Source of the DNA: Nageia nagi
Taxonomy: Eukaryota > Pinophyta
Assembly (NCBI GenBank): GCA_050084985.1
Contig: JBITNC010000001.1
Span: 175,088,001 to 175,152,000 of the forward strand
Direction of reading: 5' to 3'
DNA: 64,000 nt
A program made the position numbers and the translations under genes. Positions 36,409-48,886 of this stretch are shown piece after piece. Position 1 is the stretch's first letter. Each line of letters begins with the position of its first letter. The notes under the pieces are model-generated. The model did no database searches. It was not told the DNA's origin and saw only the letters and a program-made list of their open reading frames with translations.

Positions 36409-37405
36409 AAGGTGTGGAAGCTCTTCTTCAACATTTTAAAGGTCCTTCATCCTTCTTCAACTTGAAAGTCTTAATCCTACTCTTCATTGTGAGGTAAAAG
36501 AGTTTCAAAGGTATACCTCCTTTTTTTGGAAGACTATTTTATAATACTAACATATTTTGTATTATATGTTAGTTTATTTTCTTTATTATTTTGGATTACG
36601 AACATATTTTGATATTTTAGTCCTTTTTTTTTCTTAAAAAAAGGATAAGCCTAAGTTTAGCAATATATTGTTATATAATTTTTTTTAACATTCTTTGTTT
36701 GTTTACAAAAGATGTTTAATATATTGCTATATGGGGTTAAAATAAAATATATTGATATTGTATCATAATTACAATTTTACCAAAAAAAAAGAGGTACTCT
36801 ATTTTTTTTTTAAAAAAAGGGGCAAAAGTGGCTTGTTCTTTATAATTATAGTTTGGATGTGTCTCTATTATTAAAATAAATATTTAAAAAAATACTACAT
36901 TGCAACCTTTAAAATTTATTTACATTTTTTATTAAAAAAAGGAGCATTTGATTTTGCATGGTAGCAGCCTCTCATCCTGTAGCGAATCTGCCCTCCTCCC
37001 CTCTTCTCCTTGGTAGAAGCCCATCATGAGTAGGAGGTTGGGAAGGCATTGTGGCCATTTCAAAACCTTACACAACTTTTTTTAAATGCTCACTACAAGA
37101 ACTTCACCCTTGACCCTCATCTCCACCTAGTGCCCTTCCTCTTGTGGTCATATTCAAGTTGCTTTGCCCTCCACCAAGCCCTCGCTATCGAACTTGCCCA
37201 CAACCCTTCATGGTCTACCTCACCCTCAACTCCTCCTCTCTTCCTCCTTCCATTGTAGTTCCTCTACTCACCTGTTGTGACCTCTCTTAGCCCTCTCCTT
37301 CATAGCATATCTACTTCTAATGCATCACTTTAATGGTTTGCAAACCTTCATGTAAACTCCTCTCTTGCCCTCTTAACTAGTCTTCCATCCTTCACAACAT
37401 GATCA

Positions 37406-37880
37406 TGAGAGAATTGAAATATAACAAAAATAATCATAAAATACCAAGATCACATGAAAGCTCATAATTACATCTAACAAATACATGAAGCAATCTCACA
37501 ATATAAGATGTAAGTGGTTCCTCCAACTAGGAGTACATCCACTAACTAGATCTTTACTTCTTTCACAAATACAACTCTCTTACAATCCTCCAATCTCAAC
37601 TCCTACACTTCTATCCTATAGCATAACCTTACTCCACAATTGGTATGTTAATAAAAAGAGGGAGCCTTCTATTTATAGGCCAAAATCTCTCTTTGAATTA
37701 CCTAAGCATGACATGCACATCTTTTACCCAAGGGGCATGCTCATGACTTGGAGTGTAGGATAAGTTACATTATTATATTCACTAAAATACTTGAGGTATT
37801 AAATGATACTCTTAAGTATTAGTGAATTTATATAGAATATTTAATACAACTTTTACAATAATGCATTATACATTCCAACA
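37406..37880 (-). repeat. LTR D: 3' LTR of element III
   Basis: 475 bp; on plus it reads TGAGAGAATTG...CATTCCAACA. TATA box complement TATTTATAGG near 37670. Confidence 0.92.
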
Positions 37881-39772
37881 CTCTCCCTTAATGTAATATT
37901 GAGATAGAGCAAGTAAGAGAGAATAAGAAGAGAAAGTAAGAGAGTTCTCCTCTAAATAGATACAACAGAGATGAGAACTTTTTACATATTTATAAAGTAA
38001 GAAAGATCTAGTTTGAGACTCACTACTTTGCTAAATACAATTATTAACCACAACCGATTTCAATGTATATGAAGTAGTTATCCAATACAAAGTTATGAAA
38101 AGTCTCCAAGAGCTTGCATACTTGAGGTAAGCAACCTGCGATTTCAAAAGAACTTGCAAGTCATAAATAGCTCAAATAATAAGATCAATTAGATGCATCA
38201 TATTCATATCAAGGATATATGCCATCATGAACTATCAATGATAAAGCATATAAAGATGTCAAAAAATCATAAATGCACAACAACAAGGATGACATAAATC
38301 ATCAACTATGATATCTAAGAATATCACATGTGCATATATCAAGGCATGCGCACTATCAACCAATTGATATGCATCAAAAATTTAAAAAAAATGATACTTT
38401 TATTTATCTTTACTATTTATCATTCTATCTTTTGTATGTATTTATTTTATATGAGGGGTGGCATCACAACAATACAATCAATCGGACATTTTCTCCTCCT
38501 TGATGATAACTTCATTAAACAAATACATGTGTGACAATATGACATGAATTAGGCCATGAAGAAATGCCAACATGCCCAATATGGATAGTAAGATATAAAG
38601 GCAAAATAGATATCATAAGGCACAAAATGCTAGCGTAAGTACCACATTAAGATGCACAAAGCCATAAGGTGCCATACAAAAATATGACGGTACCAAAAGT
38701 AACCAAGATGGCACATAAAAGACACTTAACTTTACCAAGAGTGAGTCAAGAAGGCATAATAAATAAGCTTAACTTTACCAAGAGGGAGTCAAGATACCAC
38801 AACAAATAAACTTGACTTTACCAAAGAGTGAGCCAAAATTGGATAATTAGAAGTCCATCTTGATCATGCTATGAGTTAAGAGGGAAATGATGAAATTGGT
38901 AGCATGAATCAATTGAAATGATTTAAATTTTATCAACAATATGTAAAGAATCCATCGTCATGGATCAATCTTCCATCGTCATAGAAGTATCTTCCATCAT
39001 CATGGAAGAAGAAAAGAGTGTGGCCACTAGTGCACTATAAGTTATTAACGGAGACTTTGATCATGACACCCACAAGGAGCTAGGGTGGTGGTGGAGGTTA
39101 GGCTACAAGGGTTGATCGAGGGGAGGTCACTACCATTGAAAAAAAATATTTTTTATATTTTTTTTGTGTTTGTGTAAATAAAAACAAAAAATAGAGGCCA
39201 CCTATACAAAAGTGGATGTGTGTATATATATATATATATACAACTTTAAAATATGTTTATATGAAGCCACCTAATATGTTTGCAATCTGTTTAAATAGAT
39301 TACAACTATTGAAAAACAAATTTCTTCTCCTTAACAATGAAATATGAAATCTCAATAAAAGAGACTAATATGTTAAGCAAAAAAATTATAATTTTCATAT
39401 ACTAATCTCCTCAATAAAATAGAACAATATGTTTAAAAAAAATTATAGTTTTCATATACTAATCTTCTCAATAAAAGAGAACAATATGTTAAGCAAAAAA
39501 AATTGCATTTAACACAAGAAGTTAGTATACAAAAAATTATATCACTATTTCAACCATAGTGTGTAAAAAAATGAACTAACATATGTTACAATATATGTTA
39601 GTATCAGTAATAAGTAAAAAAAATAGCCAAAAAGGAGGGTAATTATACCTTTTTTTAGTCTTTACCTCAATAAAATTTCAAGATTGAAAGGAAGAAGATC
39701 TCTAAGAGAGTTGAAGAAGAGCTTTCAACTAAGGATGTAAAAAAGAACCTCCAAGTGCACTCTGATACCAAA

Positions 39773-40249
39773 TGATAGAATTGAATTATAAAAAAAATAA
39801 TCCTAAACTACCAAGATCACATGAAAGCTCACAATTACATCTAACAAATACACAAAGTTATCTCACAACATAAGATGTAAAGTGGTTCCTCCAACTAGGA
39901 GTACATCCACTAACTAGATCTTTACTTCTCTCACAAATACAACTCTCTTACAATCCTCCTAATCTCAACTCCTACACTTCTATCTCATAGCATAACCATA
40001 CTCCACAATTGGTATCTTAATACAGAGAGATAATCTTCTATTTATAGGCCAAAATCTCTCTTTAGATTACCTAAACATGCAATGCACATCTTTGACCCAA
40101 GGGGCATGCTCATGACTTGTAGTGTAGGACAAGTTACATTATTATATTCAATAAAATACTTAAGGTATTAAATGATACCCTTAAGTATTAATGAATTTAT
40201 ATAGAATATTTAATAGAACCTTTACAATAATGCATTATACATTCCAACA
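39773..40249 (-). repeat. LTR E: 5' LTR of element III
   Basis: 477 bp, plus-strand TGATAGAATTG...CATTCCAACA; primer site lies on its lower-coordinate side, which fixes the orientation as minus. Confidence 0.92.
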
Positions 40250-41090
40250 GATCAATGGTATAGGAGCATAATTGCTAAAGCACGAGGAAGAGAATGAATA
40301 GTTTTGATTTTGGCCACCTCAATGGCCACCTCACCCCCTCAATTGCACCTACTGTAGCCTCCACTTGCTTCTCTCCATGATGCCTTTTGAAGCCTCCTCC
40401 CTTCTCTTCTATACGTAACCCCTTCTCCTCCTACCCCTTGGCTTATTAACTTGTAGCCTCCTCCTTGCTTACCCATCATGACTATGATCTCCCTCAATTT
40501 TTTGTAATAACCTATGGTTGGTGGGCATTTACTTTTTTGGTTGCTTGTAAGATGTGCTATATTGGCATGGAGTATTTTTTTTGTTTGCATTCAATACTCT
40601 ATAAGAATTTAAAGCCTTTTACTTATTCTATAAGTTTAAACTCATAAATACTAACCATTCTTAGAGTATTCTTATTAGACTCTATTTGGAGTGTCTAGAA
40701 TAAAAATGCATTAAATAATTTTTTTCTTTTTCTCTCAAGTACATAAAAAGGAGGGGAGCATAATGGCCTCTTAAATTCTTACTTGTTTAAATGAAGGAAA
40801 TCATTACAAAGTAGACATCTTTTTAAGGTAATTTTTTAAACTTTTTAATGCCTAGAATTAAATTATTTAAGCATTTTTTTAGTGCTTATATTTGGTAATT
40901 TTAAAACTTGACATTAATATCTTCTAGCAATAAAGACCCTAGTGCAAAGCACTTAGCATTTCACTTTCCTTAGTTAAATTTTTTTTTTTTTTCTAAGGAT
41001 GCAATTTTTTTTTGCTAATGCTATTTTCTCTTAAGGGATCATGATTTTAAGTAAATAGGGGGAAAATTATTTATGATTTTTTACTCAAAA

Positions 41091-41279
41091 TTTTAGATCG
41101 ATCTTATTTACAAAAGTTGCATGCCTTTTATTGAGGATATTTTGTATTTAAAATTTTAGATCTATATTATTTACAAAAGTTGCATGCCTTTTATTGAGGA
41201 TATTTTGTACTTAACATTTTAGATTGATCTTATTTACAAAAGTTGCATGCCTTTTATTGAGGATATTTTGTATGCATGT
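41091..41279. repeat. Three 63-bp tandem repeats in element II leader
   Basis: TTTTAGAT begins at 41091, 41154 and 41217, each followed by TTTACAAAAGTTGCATGCCT and TTATTGAGGATATTTTGTA. Units are nearly identical. Element I's leader has no such triplication, so it is private to element II. Confidence 0.93.
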
Positions 41280-42438
41280 GCAAACTTGAAAATGATGCAT
41301 GCTTATGCTTAGTACTAATTTTTTACTTTAAGAGTTTCATGCTTATACTTAGTACTTAAATCTTAAATGCATGCTTAATACTTATTTGTTAAGTCAATCA
41401 ATGCATGCTTAGTACTTAATTTTAAGCTATTAATGCATTTTTTTTAGAATTTATTTGTTAAGTTAATAATGCATGCTTAAGGACTTAATTTTTTAAGATG
41501 CATGCTTATCACTTAAAAATGCATGTTGAGTATTTGTCCTTTATGCAAAATTAACTTATGCAAATAATAGAATTAATGCATAAGTATTTATCATTTTTTT
41601 TGAAAAGTTGACTTGTTCAAAATCAGGAATGATGTAAAAGGTGTCCTTTAGGGGTTGGTAAACAAAACTCATTGGATACTTAGCTTTTAAATTTTTGAAT
41701 GGATGATGTTTTAATTATGCTCTTTTACTTTATATTTTATATTTTGATTTATTTGTTTATGCAAACAAAAATGCAAATATTGATATGAGCAACCCACTAA
41801 AATGAACACATCTGCATGTACATTTCGCAACATGACTAGTTTGGGAAGCCATGAGGTGAGGATAGGTGGACTAAAACCTTTAAGTTTGATGATCCAAGTG
41901 GTAAAAAGTTTGTACTTCTCAATTGCCCCTAAGTCCTCTGTTGGTATGGATATAACTCCAAGAGGTGGATAAGCTTGTGTGTAGTGATACCACATGTCCA
42001 CATATCCATTTAAGGATTATTCTGATAACCTAAGAGGACAACTTGAAACCTAATCAATATTAATAATTTGGTCAATCTAATAAATATCATAACCTTGAAA
42101 AATAGTAGGTATTTCTCCTTGTTAGAGTATAAAATTGACTAAAGCAAACTGGTTGAGGATTGGTAATACTTGGGCTTCTCTTGTGTGAGCATCAATTTGA
42201 AGGCCTAATTTTTAAATAAGAAAACAAGCTTCAACAATGTCACTTTACATCTACGGTCCTTGAGATGAGAATTGTATTTGGGTACATGAATTATTTGAGT
42301 TGTAAAATATTTGCACTTATGAATAAAATCATGCATATCTTTTGTGTTAAAATTAACATGTATTTTTTACTTAGTTAAAATTTAACATATAATATTGTTA
42401 ACCACATGCTTATTATTTTTTACATTCTTGTGTAGCAA

Positions 42439-43400
42439 ATAGAAGAATCCTTTTTACCCAAACACAATCTTTATGGTTCCAACTTTGAGATTTGAGAACC
42501 ATAGATAAGAGCTAAATTGCAAGTAAGGAAGCTTTGGTAAATAGTGAATGAGAACCTTGTACCTTCTACAGATGAGAAGGCACTAGAGGTTTACAACATG
42601 AAGAATGAATTGGCAACCTCTATGATTTATTGTGCAATTTTAAGTGATGTGCTCTTGATGATTTTCTCTTCAACCTTCATAAAATAAGCTTGGGATAAGC
42701 TTAAGCAAATATGCCTTAGTTCAAACTTATCAAGAAGGTTTACCATTCTCCAAAAGTTACTTCAATCTTGTTAAGGGGAAGATAAAAATATGGCTATCTA
42801 TTTAAACAAAATCATTGACATAAGGACCCAACTTGTTACCTATGGGTGCAATTAGATCAATAATGAGTTTATGGTCTTCATCATTCTTTAAAGCTTTTCT
42901 TCAAAGTTTGAAAACTTTATGATGGTTATAGAAATAAGGCTTTATGATGAAGAAAAAGTCTTCTCCTTTGAGAATATTTCTAGATACCTTTTGAAGCATA
43001 AGAAAACTCTTAACAATAAAGTGTTGATTTCTTCTTCTAAGGATAATAATGTTACTATTAGAGCAACCAAAACCCCTTTTAAAAATAAATTCAACCATAA
43101 AAAAATCTTATCTTTCTTCTTCCAAAAGGTTTAAAAAAAAGAGGCAATGGCTACATCAGTAGTAGGAATAATAGAAACAACAACCATAATAGTAGGAATA
43201 ATGGCAACAATAATCATTTCAAGTAAGGAGATGGAAACGGTAAAGTAAATAATCCTTATCTTAAGAAAAAATTTGATGGTAATTATAACTATTATGGTAT
43301 CCAAGGTCACAAAGAAGTTGATTACTATAAAAAAAAAGAGAGGAAAAGAATAAAGGTAATGGAAATATAAAAAAATATAAAAGAAAAAAAAATATTCATA
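42439..43400 (+). pseudogene. Copia gag, element II
   Basis: Homologous to 47922-48880. The start codon reads ATA (42439-42441) where element I has ATG. Readable pieces are ESFLPKHN, then QVRKLW, EKALEVYNMKNELATSM and YLNKIIDIRTQLVTYGCN, the copia gag (UBN2-like) layout. A longer open piece (42919-43130) holds FSFENISRYLLKHKKTL. A degraded zinc knuckle near 43275-43330 keeps GHKEVDYY but lost its cysteines. Stops include TGA at 42493, TAA at 42772 and TAG at 42853, all shared with element I. Confidence 0.75.
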
Positions 43401-43402
43401 CT

Positions 43403-46400
43403 AATTTTGCTACAATGCTCTACTCCATGTCTCACACTTTTTCATCTGATTGGATTGTTGATTTTGGTTGCATTAATCACCTATGCTTTGAAAAAGTAAA
43501 TTTTGAGCACTTTCAGAAGTATAGAAAAGATGTGATTGTGATAGGTGATAACTCTACCTCTAAAGTTCAAGGAATTAGAAGTGTGATGATTCACAGAAAG
43601 GTTCTTAAAAATTTTCTCTATGTTCCTAAGATAAGGGTGAATCTTCTCTTTATGATCTAAGTTTCTAAAAAAGGGTAATCATTTGAATTTGACTCTTAAT
43701 CTTGGTGCATTAAGAAAGGACTTACCACTTTGGTTAAAGGATCTATGTAAAATAACCTCTACATTATGGATCAAATTCCATCAAAGATATGTTTTACTTT
43801 AGTGTGTGTTCTAGAGGTAATCTTTGGCACCATCATTTAGGGCAACTTAACCATAAGAGTATTTAAGTCATGAAAGACCAAGAACTTATGGAAGGTTTAC
43901 CTTCAATTGGTTTATGTAAGAAGTGCATTCTTGGTAAGATGCATAGATAAAAGTTTGAAAAAGATAAAGCAATAAGAGTATCTCAATCTCTTCAAATTGT
44001 GCATTCAAATTTGATGGGTCCATTTTAGACTAAATCATTTAAAAGAGTATCTTACATCTTGACCTTCATTGATGACTTTAGTAGGATGAACTTTGGGTAT
44101 CTACTTAAGCACAAAAATCAAACCTTTGAAAGTTTTAAGATTTTTAAAACCTTTGTTGAGAATTAAACTAATCTTAAAATCAAGATGTTGAGATCAGATA
44201 ATGGGGGATAATATAATAATGAGTTCAATGACTACTGTGCTAAGTATGGAATCAAGATGTAGTTTATGATTCCTTACACTCATCAGTAGAATGGTATTAT
44301 TGAAAAAAATATAAAAAATTATAGAGATGGCTAGATGCATGTTGGGTAATCTTTCTAGTTTCTTGTGAGTTGAAGCAGTAAGCACTCCTATTTACACCTT
44401 AAGTAGGTGTTCTACAAAAGCCATTTAGTATAAAACTTTTTTTGAGGTATGGTTAGAAAGAAAACCTAACATTTCTCACCTTAGTGTGTTTGGTTCTAAA
44501 GCATTCTCGTATATTATTTTTAAGAAAAATAAAAATTTGGATAAAAAAGCTAAAAAAAACATCTTTGTGAGATATGATAGTTAGCATAGAGGCTATAAGC
44601 TTTACTCTCCATCTTACAAAGCCATGTTTATTTCAAAGGATGTAAAGTTCAATGAACTTTTTGAAGAATATGCTTCTAATGAGGATGTTGATGATCTAAA
44701 GGACTCTTTAGTTGCTCATAGCTGGTTAGATATTGATGTAGATAAATCGTATTAGAAACAAAATTCTCCAACATAAAGGGTAACAAAGAGCATGACCTTG
44801 AATAAATCTTTATTTTCCAAGATTAACAACAAGCATGAGCTTTCATCCTTTAAAAAACTTCAAAGCATGAGTGCTAGATGGAAGCCATGAAAGTGGAGTA
44901 TGAGGTGCTTATGAAAAATAAAATTTGGAACTTAGTTCCTTATCCTAATGAGAAAAATGTGATTGGTAATAAGTGAATCTATAAGGTCAAATTAAATTCA
45001 ATTAGAGATATTAAGAAATACAAGGTAATGTTAGTAGCTAAAGGTTTTGCTCAAGAATATAGAGGAGATTATGAAAAAGCCTTTGCTCCCATGGCAAAGA
45101 TGCCTACTGTGAGAATTATCCTTACCTTTTTGCAACTCAAGAATAAAAAGTTTTTCAACTTGATATCAAGAGTGCATTTTTCAATGGTGACTTAGATATG
45201 GAAATCTTCATGAATCAACCAAAAGAGTTTATTATGGAAGGTAAATAGTCTTTTATGTGCAAGCTAAAGAAGTCAATGTATGGACTTAAGTAAGCACCTT
45301 GAGCTTGGTACAGAAAGATTTTAGGGTACTTTGTAAACATTGAATTCTTTAAGTGTTTTTTTTAACTCTGATCTATATGTGCTCAATCAAGGAAAAGACA
45401 TGGTCTTGATTCTCTTTTATGTGGATGATCTTTTGATTACTAGGAATAATAATAAAATCATTCAAGAATGCATATCCAAATTTAAGACAACATTTGAAAT
45501 GACTAATCTTGGTCTCTTGCATTACTATTTTAAAATGTAAGTGTATCAATACAAGGATTGTACTTATCTCAATCAATCTAAGTATATATCAAAAATGTTA
45601 CAGAAGTTTGAAATGGAGGAGTGTAGATATGCTATGATCCTAATCTCTTCTAGAATCACTATCTCTCTAAGCTTTAACTCTTAATTAGCTGATGCTATAG
45701 TTTATAGGCAATTAATTGGTAATCTTTTGTATGTGACTATATCTAGGTTAGATATTGCCTTTGTAGTGAATCTAAGGGCATAATTCATGTAAAAACCTTA
45801 TGTTGAGTATCTCAATGCTATTAAGTAAATCTTGAGGTATGTTGTAGGGACTAAGAATCTTGCTCTCAAGTATTCTAAGTTTTTCTCATTTATTCTCTCA
45901 TCTTAATGCTATTAAGCAAATCTTGAGGTATGTTGCAGGGACTAAGGATCTTGCTCTCAAGTATTCTAAGTTGACCTCATTTGTTCTCTCTATATTCTTA
46001 GATTTTGACTATGAGGGAGATAGAGATGATAGAAAATCAACATTTATGTATGTGTTTAGCCTTGGTTCGAATGCTATCTCTTAGATTTCCAAGAAGTAGC
46101 CTATTATTTCTCTTTTCACCATAAAATTTGAATACTATGCCATGTCTATTGCAACCTAGAAATCCATTTGGCTAAAGCATCTTCTAAAAGAAATTAGGTA
46201 TGAGTAAAGTGGCTCATCTTTGATTTTTTCAGATAATTAGTTGGCTATTTCTTTGGCTAATAATCTTGTGTTCTATCAAAGAATAAAACATGTGAAAATC
46301 CATGCCTATTTTATCAAGAAAAAAGTTATTTATGGCATCATACATCTAGAGTATTATCCATCCACCTTGAACTTTGCTAATTTGTTCACTAAGCCCCTTC

Positions 46401-46470
46401 TAGAAGCTTAGTTCTATAAGATTAGAGATGCTATTGGGTTGGTGAAGTTACCCTTAAGGAGGAGTGAAGT
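43403..46470 (+). pseudogene. Copia pol (PR-INT-RT-RH), element II
   Basis: Protease region: DWIVDFGCINHLC, where the catalytic D-S/T-G reads D-F-G. Integrase: zinc-binding part near 43820-43950 (LWHHHLGQLNH ... CKKCILGK), then FIDDFSRM, RSDNGG and NGIIEKN of the D,D35E core. Reverse transcriptase: AKGFAQEY, then FYVDDLLI at 45418-45441, with the YVDD catalytic motif kept. RNase H: KSTFMYVFSLGSNAIS to LFTKPLLEA near 46400. Numerous stops and frameshifts, including a 91-bp tandem duplication at 45809. The region is a fossil. Confidence 0.88.
45809..45990 (+). repeat. 91-bp tandem duplication inside pol of element II
   Basis: ATCTCAATGCTATTAAGTAA at 45809 recurs as ATCTTAATGCTATTAAGCAA at 45900. 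The period is not a multiple of three, so it shifts the frame between reverse transcriptase and RNase H. The first unit has TAA where the second keeps CAA. Confidence 0.92.
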
Positions 46471-47185
46471 TTGAACTATTATGTTGAATTCATATTTGTG
46501 ATGAAAACTTCATTCTTATGAGAATTTTGTGTTGTATAGTGTTGATTTTGTTATACACCTTCGTGGTAAGTTTGCTTATGTGAGGAACTTGTACAAAATT
46601 TTTAAAGTAAAAATATTGGCCAATATAGCACTATTCAATTATCCATGTATGAGGAACTCTTATATGTCTTTTAGCACTATTTAGTTATCTATATGTGAAG
46701 AACTCGTATGTGCATGCTCTATTTTGTAATGATAATCAACACATATTTTATATATAATAAGTGACTATGAGTTTTTGGCATGGCATCTTTGTGATGACTT
46801 ATAGTGCACCATTGATTAGTTTATGATGGCATTTGTGTGATTCCTCTATCCTTGTTGATATGAATATGTTGCATCTAACTGATCTTGTTATTTGAGCTAC
46901 TTATGACTTGTAGGTTCCTTTGAGATTGCATGTTACTTACCTTAGGTATGCAGGCTATTGAAGACTCTTCATGCCTTCCAATTGGATGATTACTTCATGT
47001 ACATTGAAATTGATTATGGTTAATGATTATATTTGGCAAAATAATGAGTGTCAAACTAGATCTTTCTTACTTCATAGATATATAAAAAGTTCTCATCTTT
47101 GTTGTATCTATTTGGAAGAGAACTCTTTCACTTTCTCTCTTTCTTCTATTTTATTCGCTCTATCCCAATATTGTATGAAGGGGAG

Positions 47186-47682
47186 TGTTGGAATGTATAA
47201 TGCATTATTGTAAAGGTTATGTAATGATTTTCTAAGTTCACTAATACTTAAGGGTATCATTTTATACCTTAAGTATTTAAATGAATATGATAATGTAACT
47301 TATCCTACACTTCATGTTATAAGCATGTCCCTTGGGTAAAAGGATGTGCATGTCATGCTTTTGTACATTGGATAAAAGGGTGATCCAAAGAAGGATTTTA
47401 GCTTATAAATAGGAGGCTCCCTCTTTGTGATGATATACCAATTTATGAAGTAAATTTATGCTAGAGGATAGTGTTTAGAAGTTGAGATTAAGAGGATTGT
47501 AAGAGAGTTGTATTTGTAATTGAAGTAAAGATCTAGTTAGTAGATGTACTCTAAGTTGGAGAAACCACTTACATCTTGTGTTATGTTGCGATATTACTTT
47601 GTGAGTTTGTTAGATGTAATTATGAGCTTTCATATAATTTTTGAAAGTTTAGAGTTGTTTATGTTATAGTTCAATTATCACA
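47186..47682 (+). repeat. LTR F: 3' LTR of element II
   Basis: 497 bp, TGTTGGAATG...TATCACA, preceded by purine tract AAGGGGAG (47178-47185), TATA box 47404-47411, followed by the target duplication CTTAG rather than a primer site. Confidence 0.92.
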
Positions 47683-47921
47683 CTTAGGATACTCTTGTGT
47701 GGGCATCCAAGTGAAGGCCTAATTTTAGATAAAAAAATAAGCCTCCATAATGTCACTCTACATTTACAGTTCTTGGTGATGACAAAAGTTTTTGGGTACA
47801 TGGGATGTGTATTTGAGTTGTAAAATATTTTCACTTGTGAATCAAATCAATCATATTTTAGTTAATTTAATGTTATTTATTAAACCATATACTTATTATT
47901 TGTCAAATTCTTATGTAGCAA

Positions 47922-48880
47922 ATGGAAGAATCCTTTTTACCCAAACACATTCTTGATGGTTCCAATTTTAGTATTTGAGAACTTTAAATAAGAGCTAAAT
48001 TACAAGCAAGAAAGCTTTGGCAAATAGTGAATAAGAACCTTGTACCTTCTATAGATGAGAAGGCACTAGAGGCTTACAACATAAAGAAGGAGTTGGTAAC
48101 CTCCATGATCTTTCATGTAATTTCATATGATGTGCTTTTGATGATTTACTCTTCAATTTTAGTAAATAAAGCTTAGGATAAGATTAAGAAAATCTACCTT
48201 GATTCAAAATTTTCAAAAAAGTTTACCATTTTTTAAAATTTGCTTCAATCTTGTTAAGGGGAAGATGAAAATGTGGTTATCTACTTGAACAAAATCATTG
48301 ACTTTAGGACCTAACTTGTTACTTATGGGTGCAATTAGATCAATGATAAAGTCTTTATTATTTTTCAAAGTTTGAAAACTTTATGATGGTTATGAAAATA
48401 AAGCTTAATGATGAAAAATAAATCTTCTCCCTTAAGAACATTTCTAGGCTTCTTTTAAAGCATGAGAAAACTTTTAACAAAAAGGTGTTGATTTATTCTT
48501 CTAAGGATAATAACATTGCTCTTGGAGAAACCAAAACTTCTTTCAAGAAAAAGTTAAACCATCAAAAGAAATATTATCCTTATTCCTCCAAAATATTTGA
48601 GAAAAAAGGCAATGGCATCAATAGTAGCAGGAACAACGATACCAACAAAAACAACAATAACAATAATAGAAATAACGATAATAATAACCACTTCAAGTAA
48701 AGAGATGGAAAAAGAAAAATAAATAATCCATATACTAAGGAAAAATTTGATGATAATTGTAACTATTATAACATCCAAGGTTACAAAGAAGTTGATTGTT
48801 ACAAAAAGAAAGGAAAGGAAAAGAACAAAGGTAATGGAAATGTAAAGAACTTCAAAGGAAAGAAGAATATTCAAGCTAGT
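47922..48880 (+). pseudogene. Copia gag, element I
   Basis: Starts ATG GAA GAA TCC (47922), MEESFLPKHILDGSNFSI, then a TGA where family members normally have W. Further readable pieces are EKALEAYNIKKELVTSM and YLNKIIDF. A degraded zinc knuckle near 48758-48800 reads CNYYNIQGYKEVDC: the first and last Cys remain, the second Cys and the His are lost. An asparagine-rich tract (48615-48690) encoded by AAT/AAC runs precedes it. Leader sequence 47688-47921 upstream connects with 35893. Confidence 0.78.
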
Positions 48881-48886
48881 TTTGTT

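Larger units (their letters stand above)
37406..40249 (-). mobile_element. Copia element III, internally deleted, nested in element II
   Basis: Same family in reverse orientation. The minus-strand 5' LTR is E (39773-40249), followed by primer site (complement of 39759-39770, TGGTATCAGAGT). The 3' LTR is D (37406-37880), preceded by the purine-rich TTAAGGGAGAG. A perfect 5-bp TSD GATCA lies at 37401-37405 and 40250-40254. The internal region is only ~1.9 kb and carries no gag or pol domain, so it is a non-autonomous derivative. The two LTRs differ at roughly 8% of positions by eye, so it is the youngest level of the nest but not recent. Confidence 0.93.
36409..42430 (+). other. Element II leader, split by element III
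   Basis: About 3.2 kb once element III (37406-40249) is removed. The first part is T-rich with AAAAAAAGG runs and a CT-rich stretch (36960-37380). The second (40255-42430) shares its TGCATGCTTA-rich and GTGTCCTTTAGGGGTTGGTA parts with element I. Short open frames here are not conserved between elements, so I call no gene. Confidence 0.65.
35894..47682 (+). mobile_element. Ty1/copia element II, nested in leader of element I
   Basis: 5' LTR C (35894-36394) and 3' LTR F (47186-47682). TSD CTTGG at 35889-35893 versus CTTAG at 47683-47687 (one substitution). The undisturbed version of this target can be read in element II's own leader at 42158-42190 (TACTTGGGCTTCTCTTGTG), which acts as a paralogous empty site. 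LTR C is followed by a primer site and not preceded by a purine tract; LTR F is preceded by AAGGGGAG and not followed by a primer site, as expected of a single element. Without element III it is about 8.9 kb. gag and pol are dead. Confidence 0.9.

Noticed and set aside
48554-48874. Hydrophobic 106-codon minus-strand frame resembling a membrane protein.
   Set aside because: It is the antisense of the asparagine/lysine-rich tract of copia gag; AAT/AAC runs read backward give I/V codons.
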